Shown here: positions 34,079-47,500 of the stretch, in pieces
Position numbering within the stretch: the first letter of the stretch is position 1
How the letters are laid out: each line of letters opens with the position of its first letter
DNA from: Melitaea cinxia
Taxonomy: Eukaryota; Arthropoda; Insecta; Lepidoptera; Nymphalidae
Direction: 5' to 3'
NCBI RefSeq assembly: GCF_905220565.1
Contig: NC_059421.1
Span: 9,135,501-9,199,500, forward strand
DNA: 64,000 nt
Notes under the pieces: generated by a model
Told to the model about the DNA's origin: nothing
Databases searched by the model: none
The model's input: the letters and a program-made list of their open reading frames with translations, nothing else
Position numbers and translations under genes: made by a program

Positions 34079-35982
34079 ATTTGTTTAATTTAAGGTATAT
34101 TTGCGCATTTCACTTAAATGTTAGACACAATTAGTATTAGGCTTCACTGAAATTTCGTTTTTTATTATTGCCAAGTCAATATTTATCTAAATACAACAAT
34201 AACGAGTATTAAAACATTTTCCTAGTATATAAGTCAATCTTGGAAAAAATAACGACTCAAGGTTAATACCTGATCGAAGTAACCCTTGAGGGCCTAGATT
34301 CCTTTGACCTACAAAACGAAATGGTCCAGAAAAAGTATTTCTTTATCGAAAAGAATTTTTCCCGTTTACCTATGGGACTTGGAGTTTCTTTAATAAACAA
34401 TAAGGAAACGGGTGGGTGTGGTGCAAATTATAGGCGACTTTTTGGTTTTCTACCTTATGTAAGGTTAATATTTATATACGGGCTTGATGAGGCTTATGAC
34501 CAGCAGTGGACTAAAATAGACTGTAGCGAATTTTTATGCTATGTCCAATGTCTAGGTTAGCCTTTCCCAGTTTTAATTTATTTCTATTTAATTCAATTTA
34601 TAAATACCTCATCACTACTTTCTTGATAAATCATAACTGAAATAAATAAACGGCTCAGTAAATATTTCTACATACCTACATTGATTTATTTTTTATTTCT
34701 ATTCTAATTGTAAAATATAAAATTGTAAGCAAACATGTAATTAATATTGTATGTTATAAGCAATACTTTTGTAAATCTTTTATCTTTTATTTTTTATAAT
34801 CTTTGTCTAAGTGTAATAAGTACATAAGCTTTGTAAATTTTAAAAATGTGAAACGCTTTACAAACGGCTCATACGATTAGCTACTATACTGATACCTCCA
34901 AAGTGTTTTTGTTAAACATGTTATGATTACTTTTTCGTGTTTCAATGTGTATGTTTGTAAAGGTGAGTTAGCTTAAAAATGTATTATAAATATAATGTTA
35001 ACAATAAGTGAGCTTTTGTTAAACAATTTGTCAGATTACATGATTTAATAAAGATATTTAAAAAACAATCAAAATCAATTTATAAATAAAATTCTGTTTA
35101 GTGACAAAAATAAAATTTGTAAATTTGGCACTATTGAAAGCCATTAATCAAGAAGAAGAAGAAGAAAATTTGTAAATTTTAAGATCAGGAACTGATGCAA
35201 TTATTATTTATATGTATACAGAATACAGGCTGATAACGCAGCTACAAACTCTTTCAATTGCAGATGGGTCAGTAACCATTTAACATAAAGTGAACCTATC
35301 TGCTCGTATATTCTTAATGTGATCAAAGTAACCATATAAATAATATTATTCAATTTTGACTATACATAAATTTAACGTTTTAAATTGCCTATTAATACAG
35401 GATAATAATAACATGCAACTCTTTGTAAATATTGTACCAAACTGTCTCACTTTTCGACCTCTATTTGATGAGGCTGTCAAAGGATTTGAGAATTTGGAAA
35501 GGGCAAGGCTGTGAACTCGTGTGTACTGTAGGATTCATCCTTGTGAAGGTTTATAAAGAGTTTTTTTAAATGTAAATATTAATCTATAGTACTTTTAATT
35601 TAAATGTGTATGATTTAAAATAAATGAAAAGAATTTTTACATTTAAATGTAATTTGGTTGGATTATGTGTGACATTTAGTAACAAGAACAACACAAAGGC
35701 AGAGTTAATTTTTTATACTTTGCAGTTAACGATTGTGATAGTGACATTGTATAAGATTTATTTTCAAATCATGAAAAAAACAAAACGAAACAAGACAATA
35801 TATAGACTTCTAATTCAGAATTAAGCTAAGCCTTAAACCACTCTCCATATATTTAGATCGAAATATGGACTTATAATAACGACCTATGTCGTACCTAGTT
35901 TTTAAACTAAAATATTAGATATATTTTGATAATCTGTTTACTTTGTTAGAAAACGATAAAAGTTAAATGTTATCATACTCAC

Positions 35983-36119
35983 AAAGCACAGTTAGATCGA
36001 TTTCAGCTTTCAGTGTGTTGCTTATCATTATGTTCTTGGCTTCGCAGGTATACCGCGCTTTGTTATCGGACGCATCTGCCTTGAATGATAACACGTTTTC
36101 TGACATTCGTCCCGTGGTT
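35983..36119 (-). CDS. sns: Nephrin-family receptor exon b: second half of the Ig domain begun in exon a
   Basis: This 137-bp exon follows a 25.2-kb intron. Acceptor TTGTTTCAG and donor GTGAGT fit consensus. It completes the split codon AG|A (Arg) and leaves in phase 1. The product reads TTGRMSENVLSFKADASDNK, then ARYTCEAKNIMISNTLKAEI, then DLTVL. The D.A.Y.C signature (DNKARYTCEAKN) is the F strand and second cysteine that pairs with the cysteine in exon a. The last strand, EIDLTVL, is the G strand. Fly Sns has a very similar stretch here (SGRLSEN, DNKARFRCEASN). A phase-2 intron cuts this domain in the middle, unlike the phase-1 introns that separate domains. Confidence 0.9.
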
Positions 36120-36446
36120 CTGAAACAAGGATATTATTATTAGTACTTGATACAAATGTCCCATAGTTGGGCTAGTGTTTCCCTCCGTTTTTGACGGAGC
36201 TTTTGTCTTAGGACAAGGGTTATTGTTAAATATGACAGCCGTTAATGGATTTAAAAATTTTAAAAGCCCTAAATTTTTCTAATACATCTTATATACAATG
36301 GCAGATCTGTCAAGACTGAGTACGATATTGTTTTTCACACAACAGACATGTTTCGAAATTTACAATAAACATGACGATTTAAGAAATTAAATTCTGGTTT
36401 TATTAAACGTAAGCATTATATTAACAATATATCATCATTACGTTAA

Positions 36447-36710
36447 CAACCGCTCTGGTGTAGTGCTGCGTTTAGTCACCCAAAACACTAACGGTTCGCG
36501 GGTTCGATTCCCGCTTGGGTTGAATATTTATATTTGTACAAATATTTCTTTCCACGAAAGCACGCTGTTGGTCCCACTTGTTATTATATACATCTGATAA
36601 CGATCGTTACTCATAGTAGTAGAGCAGCGTTGTGGATTAAACTCCAATCCTTGTCTTACATAGAAAAAAAGGCCTTTGCCCCGTAGTGGGCTGTTACAGT
36701 TGAATCATTA
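36447..36710 (+). repeat. SINE-B, alternative head
   Basis: Head ccgctctggtgtagtgctgc with cgcgggttcgattcccgctt, shortened body, and end gtagtgggctgttacag. Confidence 0.68.
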
Positions 36711-37337
36711 AGTATTATATATTTAACTCGTTTAATATAACATAAGTATACAGAAAGTATAAGTTTTCTTTGGACTTTTACCTTAGTGGATGGAAAGAAG
36801 ACCCAATTAACGTGACAACCAGAAGAGAAGACCTAATCAAATTTCGACACAGGTCTACATAAACAATAAACCAAAATATATTTCTAACCCGATTTAAACA
36901 AAACCGCAAAAGTTTTCTAGTTCATTATAAAACTAATATTACTGTTAACGCTATGGATTATAGGATTTGACTTCACGAAATATAGTTTTAGTTTCTGGGG
37001 AGTAATATTTTAATATGCGATGCTAGTATCGGATTAGTGTTTCGGACAAAATATCCATTAATTAGTTATTTTACCGAAAATGTACGATATACTTACACGA
37101 TACACTGCCTTGGTAAATTATCTATCCTTATTTCTAGTTGATTATTATTTTCTATTAAATATATTACGATTTATTTTTTGATGGTAAAAGTAGTCAAGTA
37201 CCTCATTGCATTATAAGTATTTTTATTATTATTTCAGGTTATGTCTGTTGATTTATGGAATTGTCCAAGAGTTAGACTTTGGTTGTAGGTGTCCATCATG
37301 ATGATATGATAGGTATATAGATTTACTTTACTTATAT

Positions 37338-37548
37338 TCTTACATATAAAATTCTTGTGTCACAATGTTAGTTACCATACTCCTCCGAAACCAATGGACA
37401 AATTTTTATGAAATTTTGTGTGCATTTCGGGTAGGTCTGAGAATCGGCCAACATCTATTTTTCATGGCCCTGAGTTATAAGGGGGCGATTAAGGGGGTTA
37501 GTATCATATATGGCAAACCAACGTTTGCGGGGTCAGCTAGATATATAT
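37338..37548 (-). repeat. CCCGCAAACG-type repeat, reverse
   Basis: Reverse-complement copy with ctcctccgaaaccaatggac and acgtttgcggggtcagctag. The 61-codon frame over it is repeat-derived. Confidence 0.7.
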
Positions 37549-37794
37549 AGCTTTCTCATTTCTTATATCTTGTTAAAGCAGAAATATTTGAATTCGAACA
37601 AAAGTCTCAAAACTATATACAAAATCGAAAAAATAGTGACCCAACAGTAATCAGAAAATCAAACTTCAAAATTTAACATAGTTGAAATTATACCAAGAAA
37701 GGCTGAAGGCTTTAAAACATCACGCAATGACTCAAATGAGCGTGAATGAATTAATTTGTATCAAAATATGATGCCGTTGAAATACACGTAGTTA

Positions 37795-37985
37795 AAAAGA
37801 CGTAACTATGGAGTTTCTTGCTGATTCTTCTCTACGGAATCTACATTCCGAATCGGTGGTATTTTCTCTTTTAGCTATAATGAATTAATTAATTAATACA
37901 AACATATTTTTGATTTATAAAGTGACGATTCAAAAGTGCTTTTCAAGCTATTTCATTATCAAAAAGATTTTGATTTTGATAGTCT
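37795..37985 (+). repeat. LINE 3' end with GATTTT tail
   Basis: atggagtttcttgctgattc, then gacgattcaaaagtgctttt, ending aaaagattttgattttgat. Confidence 0.65.
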
Positions 37986-39395
37986 TACAATAATATCTTT
38001 GTACCTACTTTACCATAACACATGTAAATCGACGCCGATTTTTCAAAACCCGACCGTATCTTCAAATATCCCTCTCAGTATCGCAAATTACTAGTGTGCA
38101 GTTTATCTCTCGCCGACAGTTTAACTCCAAACATAACGGCAAAGTAATTAAGATTTCAAAGCAAAACGGGGGTTAAGTCAAACTTTTCAAAGTTTTGCTC
38201 GGAGATCGTTTTTCAGTTTTCAGCAGTTATCTCCGACTTTCAGAGCGTTTGTTTTATTTAGTTTTAGCTTTATTTCCATTTGATATAAATGTGTTTGTAT
38301 TTGTATTCGATTTATTAAGCGTATATTAATATTGTTTCTTAAGAGAATTAAATTACGGATTTTGATAAACTGGATTTAGCTTTGCTTGGAAATGGACTTA
38401 GGAACAATAACCGTTGTATTGCTCATTTTTCTCATTAGAATCTAGACGTTGAACCGGCGGTAGATTCTTGTTACCTACAGTTAGTTTATTAAGTGATAAC
38501 TCAAATGTAGGAGTTGAGATGAGGAGTTGTTTGGAGTCCATTTGTATATCTTCTGAGCGAGTTCGCTCCATCTTCGACCTCATCTTTGCTCTAGAGCTAG
38601 ACTGGGGTCAAGAGTAAGCCCATTATATAATTAAAAAAAATGTAATTTTTATTTTCGATTTTATATATATTGCATTTACTAGAATTTATATTTATTTCAA
38701 ATATTAATAAAATGTCGGTAAATTAGGGAGGGAGATTTGATTTATTATATCTAATAATATAATAATTTAATTTTATTATCAAACTCGGCAAATATAATAT
38801 GATAGTGGCATATACTTATTTGAAATGAGATTAAGTAACAGAAGCAAAAAACCATCTGAATCTTCGTATTGACTCTTTTGAATGCGGTCCAAGTTTTGCA
38901 CAAAGAATAACTTCAAAAAGAACTGACGCTCTGCGGTGAAATAGAAAATATATAGGGTTTTATATTTATTTCAATTATTATACATTACTAGCTAGCCCGC
39001 GAAATTTCGTACTGCAATATTTTACCGTAGAACCGATTTCTCGGTATTTCTATCGATATCGGCTCTGTCCTATCAAAATGCAATTATTATTCCAAAAATT
39101 TCCGATTGTTTCGGAAATTACTCAGATTTTTCTACCGATTTTACACTTAAAATCGCAAATTAGGATAATTTTTTTGAACCTGCCTAGGTTAAGTATATTT
39201 TCATTAAATGGGAAATAACCCTATTTACCAATAAAAATATTAATACTGTACAATAAATAAACGTATTTGATGGTCATATAACGATTTTGGGTACAAATAT
39301 ACTAATTTTAATGGGCCGATCGATTTCGTACTATAGCGTTTGAGACCATTACGTAGAACATATATTTTTAATTTAGTTTTCGCTTCAGCTTCTAA

Positions 39396-39567
39396 TATTC
39401 CACAGCTCTCTTTCCTCATGTAGGAGAAAGATCAGAGCTTAATCCACCACGGTGCTCCAAGGCGGGTTGGCGGATATATTTCTTAATATGAGTAACAATC
39501 GCTATCAGGTGTACACGATAACAACCGGTGCCGACAGCGTAACGTGCTCTGCGAGGCACGGTGGGGA
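39396..39567 (-). repeat. SINE-B 3' part
   Basis: Minus-strand copy from ctctttcctcatgtaggaga to gaggcacggtgggga. The tRNA-like head is missing, as expected for 5' truncation. Confidence 0.68.
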
Positions 39568-40010
39568 TGCAACTTAGTTTTATTGAAACCTTATCCTAAC
39601 TTAATATAATTTAGCGGTCTTAAAGACGTTGTACGAACGTCAGCGATTCTTGTTATAGATAGAAATACAATGTAGGTTCCATTTAATATTCTACGTAAGG
39701 AATGACAGAGAACGGGCAAGCGAGAATTTTTCAGTCAAGATTATACGATACAAATTTTTGTGTCAGAATGTCGACATAGGACAGCAACGATCATTTTTTG
39801 CCATTTGCCATTTGATCGTAATTTTGCTGAGCCGAGACAATTGATTTTTTAGAGGTGTTTGAAATATTGTTACGCGTGTTAATTTTTTGCTTCACTGTCA
39901 AAAGTATCGTTGGAAAATCAAGTAATTTTTTAAATGTATTGGGTAAGTAAATTTTTCCTTATTTATTGTAGGAGTATATTAAAAACGGTAATTTTCAGTA
40001 ATGTGCATCA

Positions 40011-40346
40011 TTACATCATTACAGCCTATACAGTCCACTGCTGGACATAGGCCTCCACAAGTTTACGTCAAAAATAACGTGAACTCATGTGTTTTGCCCA
40101 TAGTCACCACGCTGGACAGGCGGGTTGGTGACCGCAGTACTGGCTTTGTCGCACCAAAGACGCTGCTGCCCGTCTTCGGCCTGTGTATTTCAAAGCCAGC
40201 AGTTGGATGGTTATCCCGCCATCGGTCGGCTTCTTAAGTTCCAAGATGGTTGTGGAACCTTGTTATCCCTTAGTCGCCTCTTACGACACCCACGGGAAGA
40301 GAGGGGGTGGCTATATTCTTTAGTGCCGTAGCCACACAGCACAGCA
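40011..40346 (-). repeat. GATGAT-tail retroelement 3' end
   Basis: Full reverse copy from acagcctatacagtccactg to tagtgccgtagccacacagc. Overlapping open frames in both strands here repeat those seen over the other copies and are not genes. Confidence 0.72.
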
Positions 40347-40974
40347 CAGTAATGTGCGTTTACGTTTTATTTTTTCAGGATTTATTTATATTGAAAGAAC
40401 TGTTCCGAGTATCTCGTTAAATAATTTTAACAGAATCTGCATTATACGTGTGTGCTCATATTAATATAATATAACGTGTTACACAATGATATTATAAAAG
40501 TGGTTTTATTAAATATATATATTTAATTTTAATTTCGATTTATTCAATTCAACATGTATACGATATATTCCTAAAAGATCCTTACCAAGCCACGGTCAGT
40601 TACAGGCGACAATAAATAAAAAATGAAAACTTAAATATATTCATCGTTAACCCTAAACTTCAGTCGGTAAAGTTTTAAATATTTATAAAAAAATAAAGCA
40701 TGAGAATATTCTGAACAAGTTTCAACACTTTGATAGTTACTGGGTTTTTTAAAAGTCGCAAAGTACTCGTAAAAGAAGCGGCTATTTGTAATTTATTCTG
40801 AGACTGTTTGTATATTATCCACAGTATTTAGATCTGAGCTGTTTCAGTAGAATGAGGTGAAAATGGGAAACTTCTTTTATCATCGGCTTTTGTTGAATTT
40901 TTTTGTAGTTTTGGTATTTAAATAGTTTTTCATGCGGTTCTCTCTCAGAACGGACGTTTGTTTTTATGTAAATA

Positions 40975-41172
40975 TTGTGATTCTGGTCTGAGAGTTTTGC
41001 TTTGTGGACGTAATATGTTTCGGAGAGAACGTAAAGTTATCGGTTACTATCATAAAAATTTGATAGTGATGTTACGCCTGCAGTAGAGCAGGGCGATGGC
41101 GTATAAATAAAGTTAGGTCCTGTAATCTCTTCTCCTGTAAAGAGGAGTGATCTTTCCCCAATAGATGGGTAT
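40975..41172 (+). repeat. SINE-B, strongly diverged
   Basis: Landmarks ctggtctgagag, tcggagagaacgtaaagtta, tgatagtgat and tcttctcctg remain. Confidence 0.4.
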
Positions 41173-42800
41173 TTAAAAATGGTTTCAGCTGATTTCAGTT
41201 CTTGTTATTATATTATTAGAGTTGCTTTTTGCCTTAGAATTTAGACTAGTCTTGCCTTTCATATCGATAAATTCGTATTATGCAGCTACTGCGCAAAAAG
41301 TTATTGTATCTAATCGGTGTTCCTTTTGGATTTAAAGTACACAAATATACGCTTCAAATTTACTGGTTAACAGTAGAAAGAAAATGAATATAATTCCATT
41401 TCAGGAATTATGTACAGGTAACATAAACATAGACGCAAAGATAATACGAAATATTTCTTGTAACGAGTATGGAACGAACACAAATGCTGCAGTGTAATTC
41501 CAATCATCAATTTTAGTATTAATAGTTCAAAACCATTCAGATCTTTTTTTTTTTTTTTTACACAACTCCAAAAAGAAAAAAAAAACAACATAACAACACA
41601 TCAAGATAACACGTTGCGCAAAAGGCGGAGTTAAGGCCTAAGATCTTCAATATTGGTTTAATTTTTTTCACAAACTACTTCAAAAACGTAAATCTACAGA
41701 TTAAAAAATAGTACATTTAAATGGATAGGTACCTTTTTCTCCTAAATCTGTTAAACGAATGTTCTGGGGCATCTATTTTACAATCACCGAAGTTTAAGCT
41801 TTAACACGTTCGTCTAAAGTTGCTTTTCGTTTGTAATTTCGATCAAAAGATACGAGATGAAACAGTAATTGGTCTAATGATTTTACCAATCACTGACTAT
41901 TCACGTGAGTAATTATGTGTGGTGTATGTTACAAGCGGTAGCGATTAATGCAAATTACTTTTTAGATTCCCCTACCCAAGGGATGTCAGCTCCTTCTGTT
42001 TATTATATGGACTAGCTTTGCCCCACGGTGACACGTGCGTTGATTTGATGACAAAATAGCATGTATCATTCCTCAGTAAAAGGGCTATCAAACCAAAAAA
42101 TAATTATTTCCACAAACAAACTATTTAGCTTTATAATAACAGCATAAACAATCATTGTATTATTAATATCTCTGTCTATCTGTTTTTCTACTATTGGTTT
42201 ATGGTTCCAAAAATTAAAATCTTTGAAACCCTTAACCGTACAATAGTAATAGGCACTTCAATGCTAAAGATATATTACAGAGCTTTTCAAAACAACAAAA
42301 TATTAACATTGAAAAAGTAAAGAAATGTGACGGTTTTTTAGCTTAAGTTCAACTTCTGTTTAGGAACGTAATAGGCTATATATTCATATGACGATGCGCT
42401 ATAATGTTATTGTCTATTGTACTGGCGGTTGAGGAGCTGTACCTGATGATCCTGTTTTTAATATTTCTGAAGTTACCAGTTTCCATAATTCTGAACCAGA
42501 AGTAAACGAATCACAATAATAAAAGTAGGCAAAAAATATATGCGAATTAATGTTTTGGCTAAAAATATTAAAATAACAAATTGAAATAATTCATAAAAAA
42601 AAATCTAAGATCAAGTCAACCATGAAAAATCCACACTTCAGTACACTTACCCATGAACGCTTTTAGATTGCTGACTAAATACACAATACTAAAACAATTA
42701 TAGCTTTTAGATAATTCGTCTGACTATTACTCCTCGTTTTGCGATGTTTGTAGTCTTTTGAATCTCCTCATCAGTTGAGGTTTCTTTTTTTATATTAAAT

Positions 42801-43350
42801 TAGGTCAGCAAACAAGCGTACCGCTTACCTGGTGGTAAACGACTACCGTAGCTTATAGACGCCTGCAACACCAGAAATATCGCAACCAACTTTTTTAACT
42901 GAGGTAGGGCACAGCAGGAATTTCCTGCTCAAAATATTCAGCAGCCCGACTGGGGAAGTACCTCGACCTTACAGAAGACCACAGCTAAATAATACTGTTT
43001 TCAAGCAGTATTGTGTTCCTCTTGGTAAGTAAGGTGACCAGAGCTCCTGGGGGGATTGGGGATTGGGTCGGCAACGCGCTTGCGATGCTTCTGGTGTTGC
43101 AGGCGTCTATAAGCTACGGTAATCGCTTACCATCAGGTGAGCCGTACGCTTGTTTGCCGACCTAGTGACATGAAAAAAAAAAAAAAAACCAAGTTACTGA
43201 CCCTATTCCTAATCCCACCTAGGAGCTTTGATCACCTTACTGACCAACAGGAACACAACACTGATTGAAAGCAGTATAATTATTGAGCTGTGGTTTTCTG
43301 TAAGGTACTTATTTTGAGCAAGAAATTTCCTACCCTATCTCAGTTTCTGT
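42801..43350 (-). repeat. SINE-D outer copy, split by an insertion
   Basis: Left part 42801-42889 (taggtcagcaaacaagcgta to atcgcaaccaa) and right part 43193-43350 (gttactgaccctattcct to cctaccctatctcagttt). Removing 42890-43192 restores the order seen in other copies. Confidence 0.7.
42890..43186 (+). mobile_element. SINE-D inner copy nested in another SINE-D
   Basis: Complete forward copy (aactgaggtagggcacagca to tgtttgccgacctagt) with a 16-base A tail, flanked by AACCAA at 42884-42889 and 43187-43192. These are a probable short target-site duplication, since with one copy removed the outer element reads continuously. Confidence 0.72.
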
Positions 43351-43489
43351 TCTGGTTGTTATCATAAGCCTCAATTATAGCTTTACATTTTCTTTGTTAG
43401 GAATTTATTCATCAACTTGTCGAGCAGTTAGAGAGTTAGCCGACTGGCAGAGTTGATAGTTATAGTCTAATTGTTATAGTCATTCAGTC

Positions 43490-43632
43490 AGTCAGGGACC
43501 TGATAGCAATCGTTACTCATAGTAGAGAATGTAGCCACCAACCCGCATTGAAGCAGTGTAGTGGATTAAGCTCCGACCCTTCCCTTAGATGAAGATAACA
43601 TATGCCCAGCAGTGGGATGTTACAGGCTTAGT
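43490..43632 (+). repeat. SINE-B 3' fragment
   Basis: Begins cctgatagcaatcgttactc and ends agcagtgggatgttacaggc. 5'-truncated. Confidence 0.7.
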
Positions 43633-44390
43633 AAATTATTATAAATAAATTAATTAAATAATATTAATAAATTAATCACAAAGCAGTGTGGTGAAATAAG
43701 TTTCAATAATCCTCCTAAGGAATGTATTTGCTCTGCATTGCGATTTTTACATGCAATTTTAGTTGATCAGTTTTCTTTTTTTACTTTTGCTTTGTGTTGT
43801 ATTATCCGGTACTATGTTAAATTAATTCCTCGTACTAAAGATCGTCTGTAAGAGATTGCTCATAGCAAATAAGATCGCCTTTGCACGCTCCGTGTCTGAA
43901 CATTTTTTTCCTCTTTTTATACCTCGAGCGCAATAAAGATTAAATGTAGATTTTGTTAAACTGATGGAAGAATTATTGACACAAATAGTTTTTATATGAG
44001 ACTAGGTCGTTACTTCCCTCAAATTTATATCATCTTTTCCGGATAGTCAAACAAAGCATACTATAATGTGCATGAGCATTTTATATTAGCTGGTAAAATA
44101 GTTGACATTTTATTAATCTAAGGGATTATTTTACCAGTTGTATGTTTACCAGTGTTAACAATATTTGATAGACGACGATATCCAACAGATATATTTGTTT
44201 GACATATTTTTGTTACCGTCAAATTTCACAATATTTATGAGATATTTGTAAAGTAGTAGTTTATTAATTAAAGAGATACGGGTTCTTATAGCCTGTTCTA
44301 CCTTCTGCTGTTAACGTCTAATCGTAATTTATTTGCTGGTGAAAAATACATTAAAAAAACTTCGGTATAAATTATATTGTTTTATTCATT

Positions 44391-44586
44391 TCAGCCGATC
44401 ACGTTCCACTGCTGGACATAGGCCTCCATAAGTTCGCGCCATTTTTGGTAATCGTGTGTTTTGCCCATAGTCACCACACTGGGCAGGCGGGTTAGTGACC
44501 GCAGGGCTGGCTTTGTCGCACCGAAAACGCTGCCGCCCGTCTTCGGTCTGTGTATTTCAAAGCCAGCAGTTGGGTGGTTATCCCAT
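44391..44586 (-). repeat. GATGAT-tail family, truncated
   Basis: ttccactgctggacataggc through agccagcagttgggtggtta. The distal part is missing. Confidence 0.66.
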
Positions 44587-47500
44587 TGTTTTATATATTA
44601 TTGTTTCATAACTATACCAAAATTTCACAGTGTGACTTAAAAGGATATTATTATAGCTTCTTTCAACTATTCATATTCAATTCTATATGATTTTTGGATA
44701 ATCTAGCCTAAGTTATGAAAGAGCACTACTCAAATCTGAATTTTCAGAAGATTCAGTTCCACTTTTAAGTTTCTATAGAAAAAAAGTGCATGTGTACAAA
44801 GTACACATGTCAGAAGTGAAACTTCATTGGCAAACTATTAGGTGACTCTGTTGTTTGACAAAAACGTTGCCTTTTCATTAAAACTTTGCACATCTCCGTA
44901 CGTTTCATCCGTAAAAAATTTACCCTCATGCGCCTAAAGATTTACTTAAGAAAAAATTAATCCTATGCCATAAAGACAATTTAAGTAAATTAATAAAATT
45001 AAATAATAAGCACCTATATGCTAGCGAAGTGCTTTATTGTCGATGTGCTCGAACGAAGGTCACGAGCTTAACCGGAAGAATTCTAGAGGTTTTCAAGTGT
45101 CACTGTCTTTATAATACATCGGTAGAGACTTGGGAAAAAAAATCATTTTGAAAAACAAGCAACTGAATGCGATGTTGAATGGCGTAAGTGGTACTACACT
45201 TTTATTTTTTAATTGATGTTATCCTGAATAAGAGACATAGAAGAGATACTATATGACATGAGATGGCATATTAGCAATATTGCATATTGCTAGTCTTTTG
45301 AAGGGAAAGAGGCTTTGAGATTGGATCCAGACTTTCAGAGATTTCATTCTCAAAAACTCCCATCTTAACTATATTAGACACTATGGACTGGTTTTGTAAC
45401 TATAGAAAATAAGATATGACTGACTATATGAGCCTAATCTGAATAGCTGTTCTAAATCTAGGATCTCAAGTATGGTCTAAAGTACTTAAACTAACTTAAG
45501 GTTATGTAAAATGGACTTTGACTAATAATAGATAAAGGGCATAATGGAGGTGCTTTTTCAATAAGGCCACGGTTGCCTTTTGACAAATGTTAAAAAGGGA
45601 AATAAGTGTCTCAGAATTTTTGACGAGACATTCCAGTTACTACACCAGGTTTTCCACATAGTTGTGTCGCAAAATCATTTTAGTAACCAATTTAGTATAT
45701 AAAATGGTATAGCCTGGATTCGAATTGGTGATCTAATAGTTATTCTATAGTCAATCTTTGGTAATAATAACTAGGTCAACATTTTTTTGTTACATTTAAA
45801 ATTTAACTTTTTATGGTTAGCTAAATTTAACATCAAGGGTAGGTTTCATTATAAAAAGTAAGCCAAAGGGAAAAAATCTTGTTAGATGTGTCATTTCCGT
45901 AGCGGTCGCGTTTCTTCGGATACAATCTTTGGTCATTTTGTAGGTTGAGTGATGGCTATCATCTCTCTCTATCAGCTCTTTAATTTTGGGTGAAAGATTT
46001 TGATGTTCAAAAAGATTATGTGTAAATAATTAATGACTTGCAGATTATGATTGTATGATAGAATATTAATGAGTAAAATAATTGAGGATTATAGAGCAGT
46101 ATTAAAACAACTACCATAAAAGGTTTTTTATTTATTTGTAATGTGAAGATTATATTCTATTCCTTTCGATACAAGAAGCGTGCCTTTATATCCATTATCA
46201 ATCAAATCATCCACATACATAAAACGAATATAGCTGATTCTTTAAAGATTTTAACAATTTATGGAATAAAAAAGTTACGACAAGACCCTCCTATAAAGGA
46301 TTCAAAACCTTTTAAAAAAATCAGGCGAATTCATCCAGACTTTCTCAAATGCAGCGCTTATATATTTAGGTATTCATTTTTATTGATATATATTTCATAT
46401 AACTCAATATATATTTTCATATTCAAATGTTATACGAACATTTAAAATGTTTAAGTTCAGCCAGAATATCATTTCGCTAACGACGTATTTATAAATCAAC
46501 CCCCAGATATCTCCACCCCCCCTGTAAGTACAATGAATTTGAATGATGGCTAAATAATAACGTCCGAATCCGGTGATTGATAACGTTAAGTTTTTTCCTC
46601 GCAACCCATTGGATCGTGGACGAAAAAAAAATGTTTTGGCAGAAGCAAATTGCTTTAAAATTATCTAGGGAAAGTTTTGACGTGTTATAAAATTCTATAC
46701 GATTGGTAATTCGGGATTATTTTGATAAATGTATTTTCAATGACAAATTTGTTTTCAATTTAATAAATTTTATGTTAAAAATGGAAGCAATAAATGTAGA
46801 TAATCAAATAAAACAGATTTCAATTTACATAGAGAGATGAGGGTAGTTGAAAAAAAAAGGCCTGTAGGTAGAAAAAAACAAAAAAAAATAATCGAATTGA
46901 AACCAAATTTCTTGTTCCGGTTGAAATGGATACAAATGCTTGTAGGTTATAAAATAAATTTACATTAAAAATTAATTAGTAACTTCAATTATGCGTATAC
47001 ACAAGATGAGCAGCAAATTAGACTTAATCCTCGTTAAATATAAGGTATCAACATAGACAAGTTCATACAAGTAGTGTAAACTCGGGTTAATAAAGGAGAA
47101 TGAAAAATAATACTAACGTTTGCAACGTATGCACGTGTGGTGTAAGAAATTAAAAAGAATAAACCATAATATCATTAATAACTATCAGTTAACTTCGCAA
47201 CGTCACATTTATTTCCAAAAAAAAAAAATCCAATTTGGTTCAGTCATTCGAAAGTCATGCAACATACATAGAGATAATAAATAACAATTATGCTAATAAT
47301 AATATTATAAATAAATCCTCCTAAACAATAAGAAAGAGTTTTTTAATCAATAAATAATTATGCCAGTCATTCATACATTCTAATGAATTCATGGAAATCC
47401 ATATGTCATTCTAAAATTGAAAGGCTATTCCGAAAATTCAAAAGGTATCTCAGCCGCTTATAGAAGTGACATGAGATTTGTATGTTTCAAATGTCAGGTA

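Larger units (their letters stand above)
31121..35982 (-). other. 4.9-kb intron between exons b and c
   Basis: Contains a full-length reverse-oriented SINE (33734-34078) and two repeat fragments near 32.3-32.6 kb. The segments 31130-32300, 32570-33730 and 34080-35980 are AT-rich, apart from a short gatgaggcttatgaccagca match to the GATGAT-tail family near 34490. Confidence 0.75.

Noticed and set aside
33816..34134. Several overlapping open frames on both strands
   Set aside because: They lie entirely over a full-length SINE-B, and the same peptides recur over its other copies.
40001..40331. Open frames shared with 9079, 19054, 49721 and 58286
   Set aside because: The same peptide (CVFQSQQLDGYPAIGR) appears wherever the GATGAT-tail element occurs, in both orientations. 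It reflects the repeat and not a gene family.
46143..46445. 100-codon open frame
   Set aside because: Dominated by Ile, Lys, Tyr and Phe as expected by chance in AT-rich DNA, with no domain or start context.
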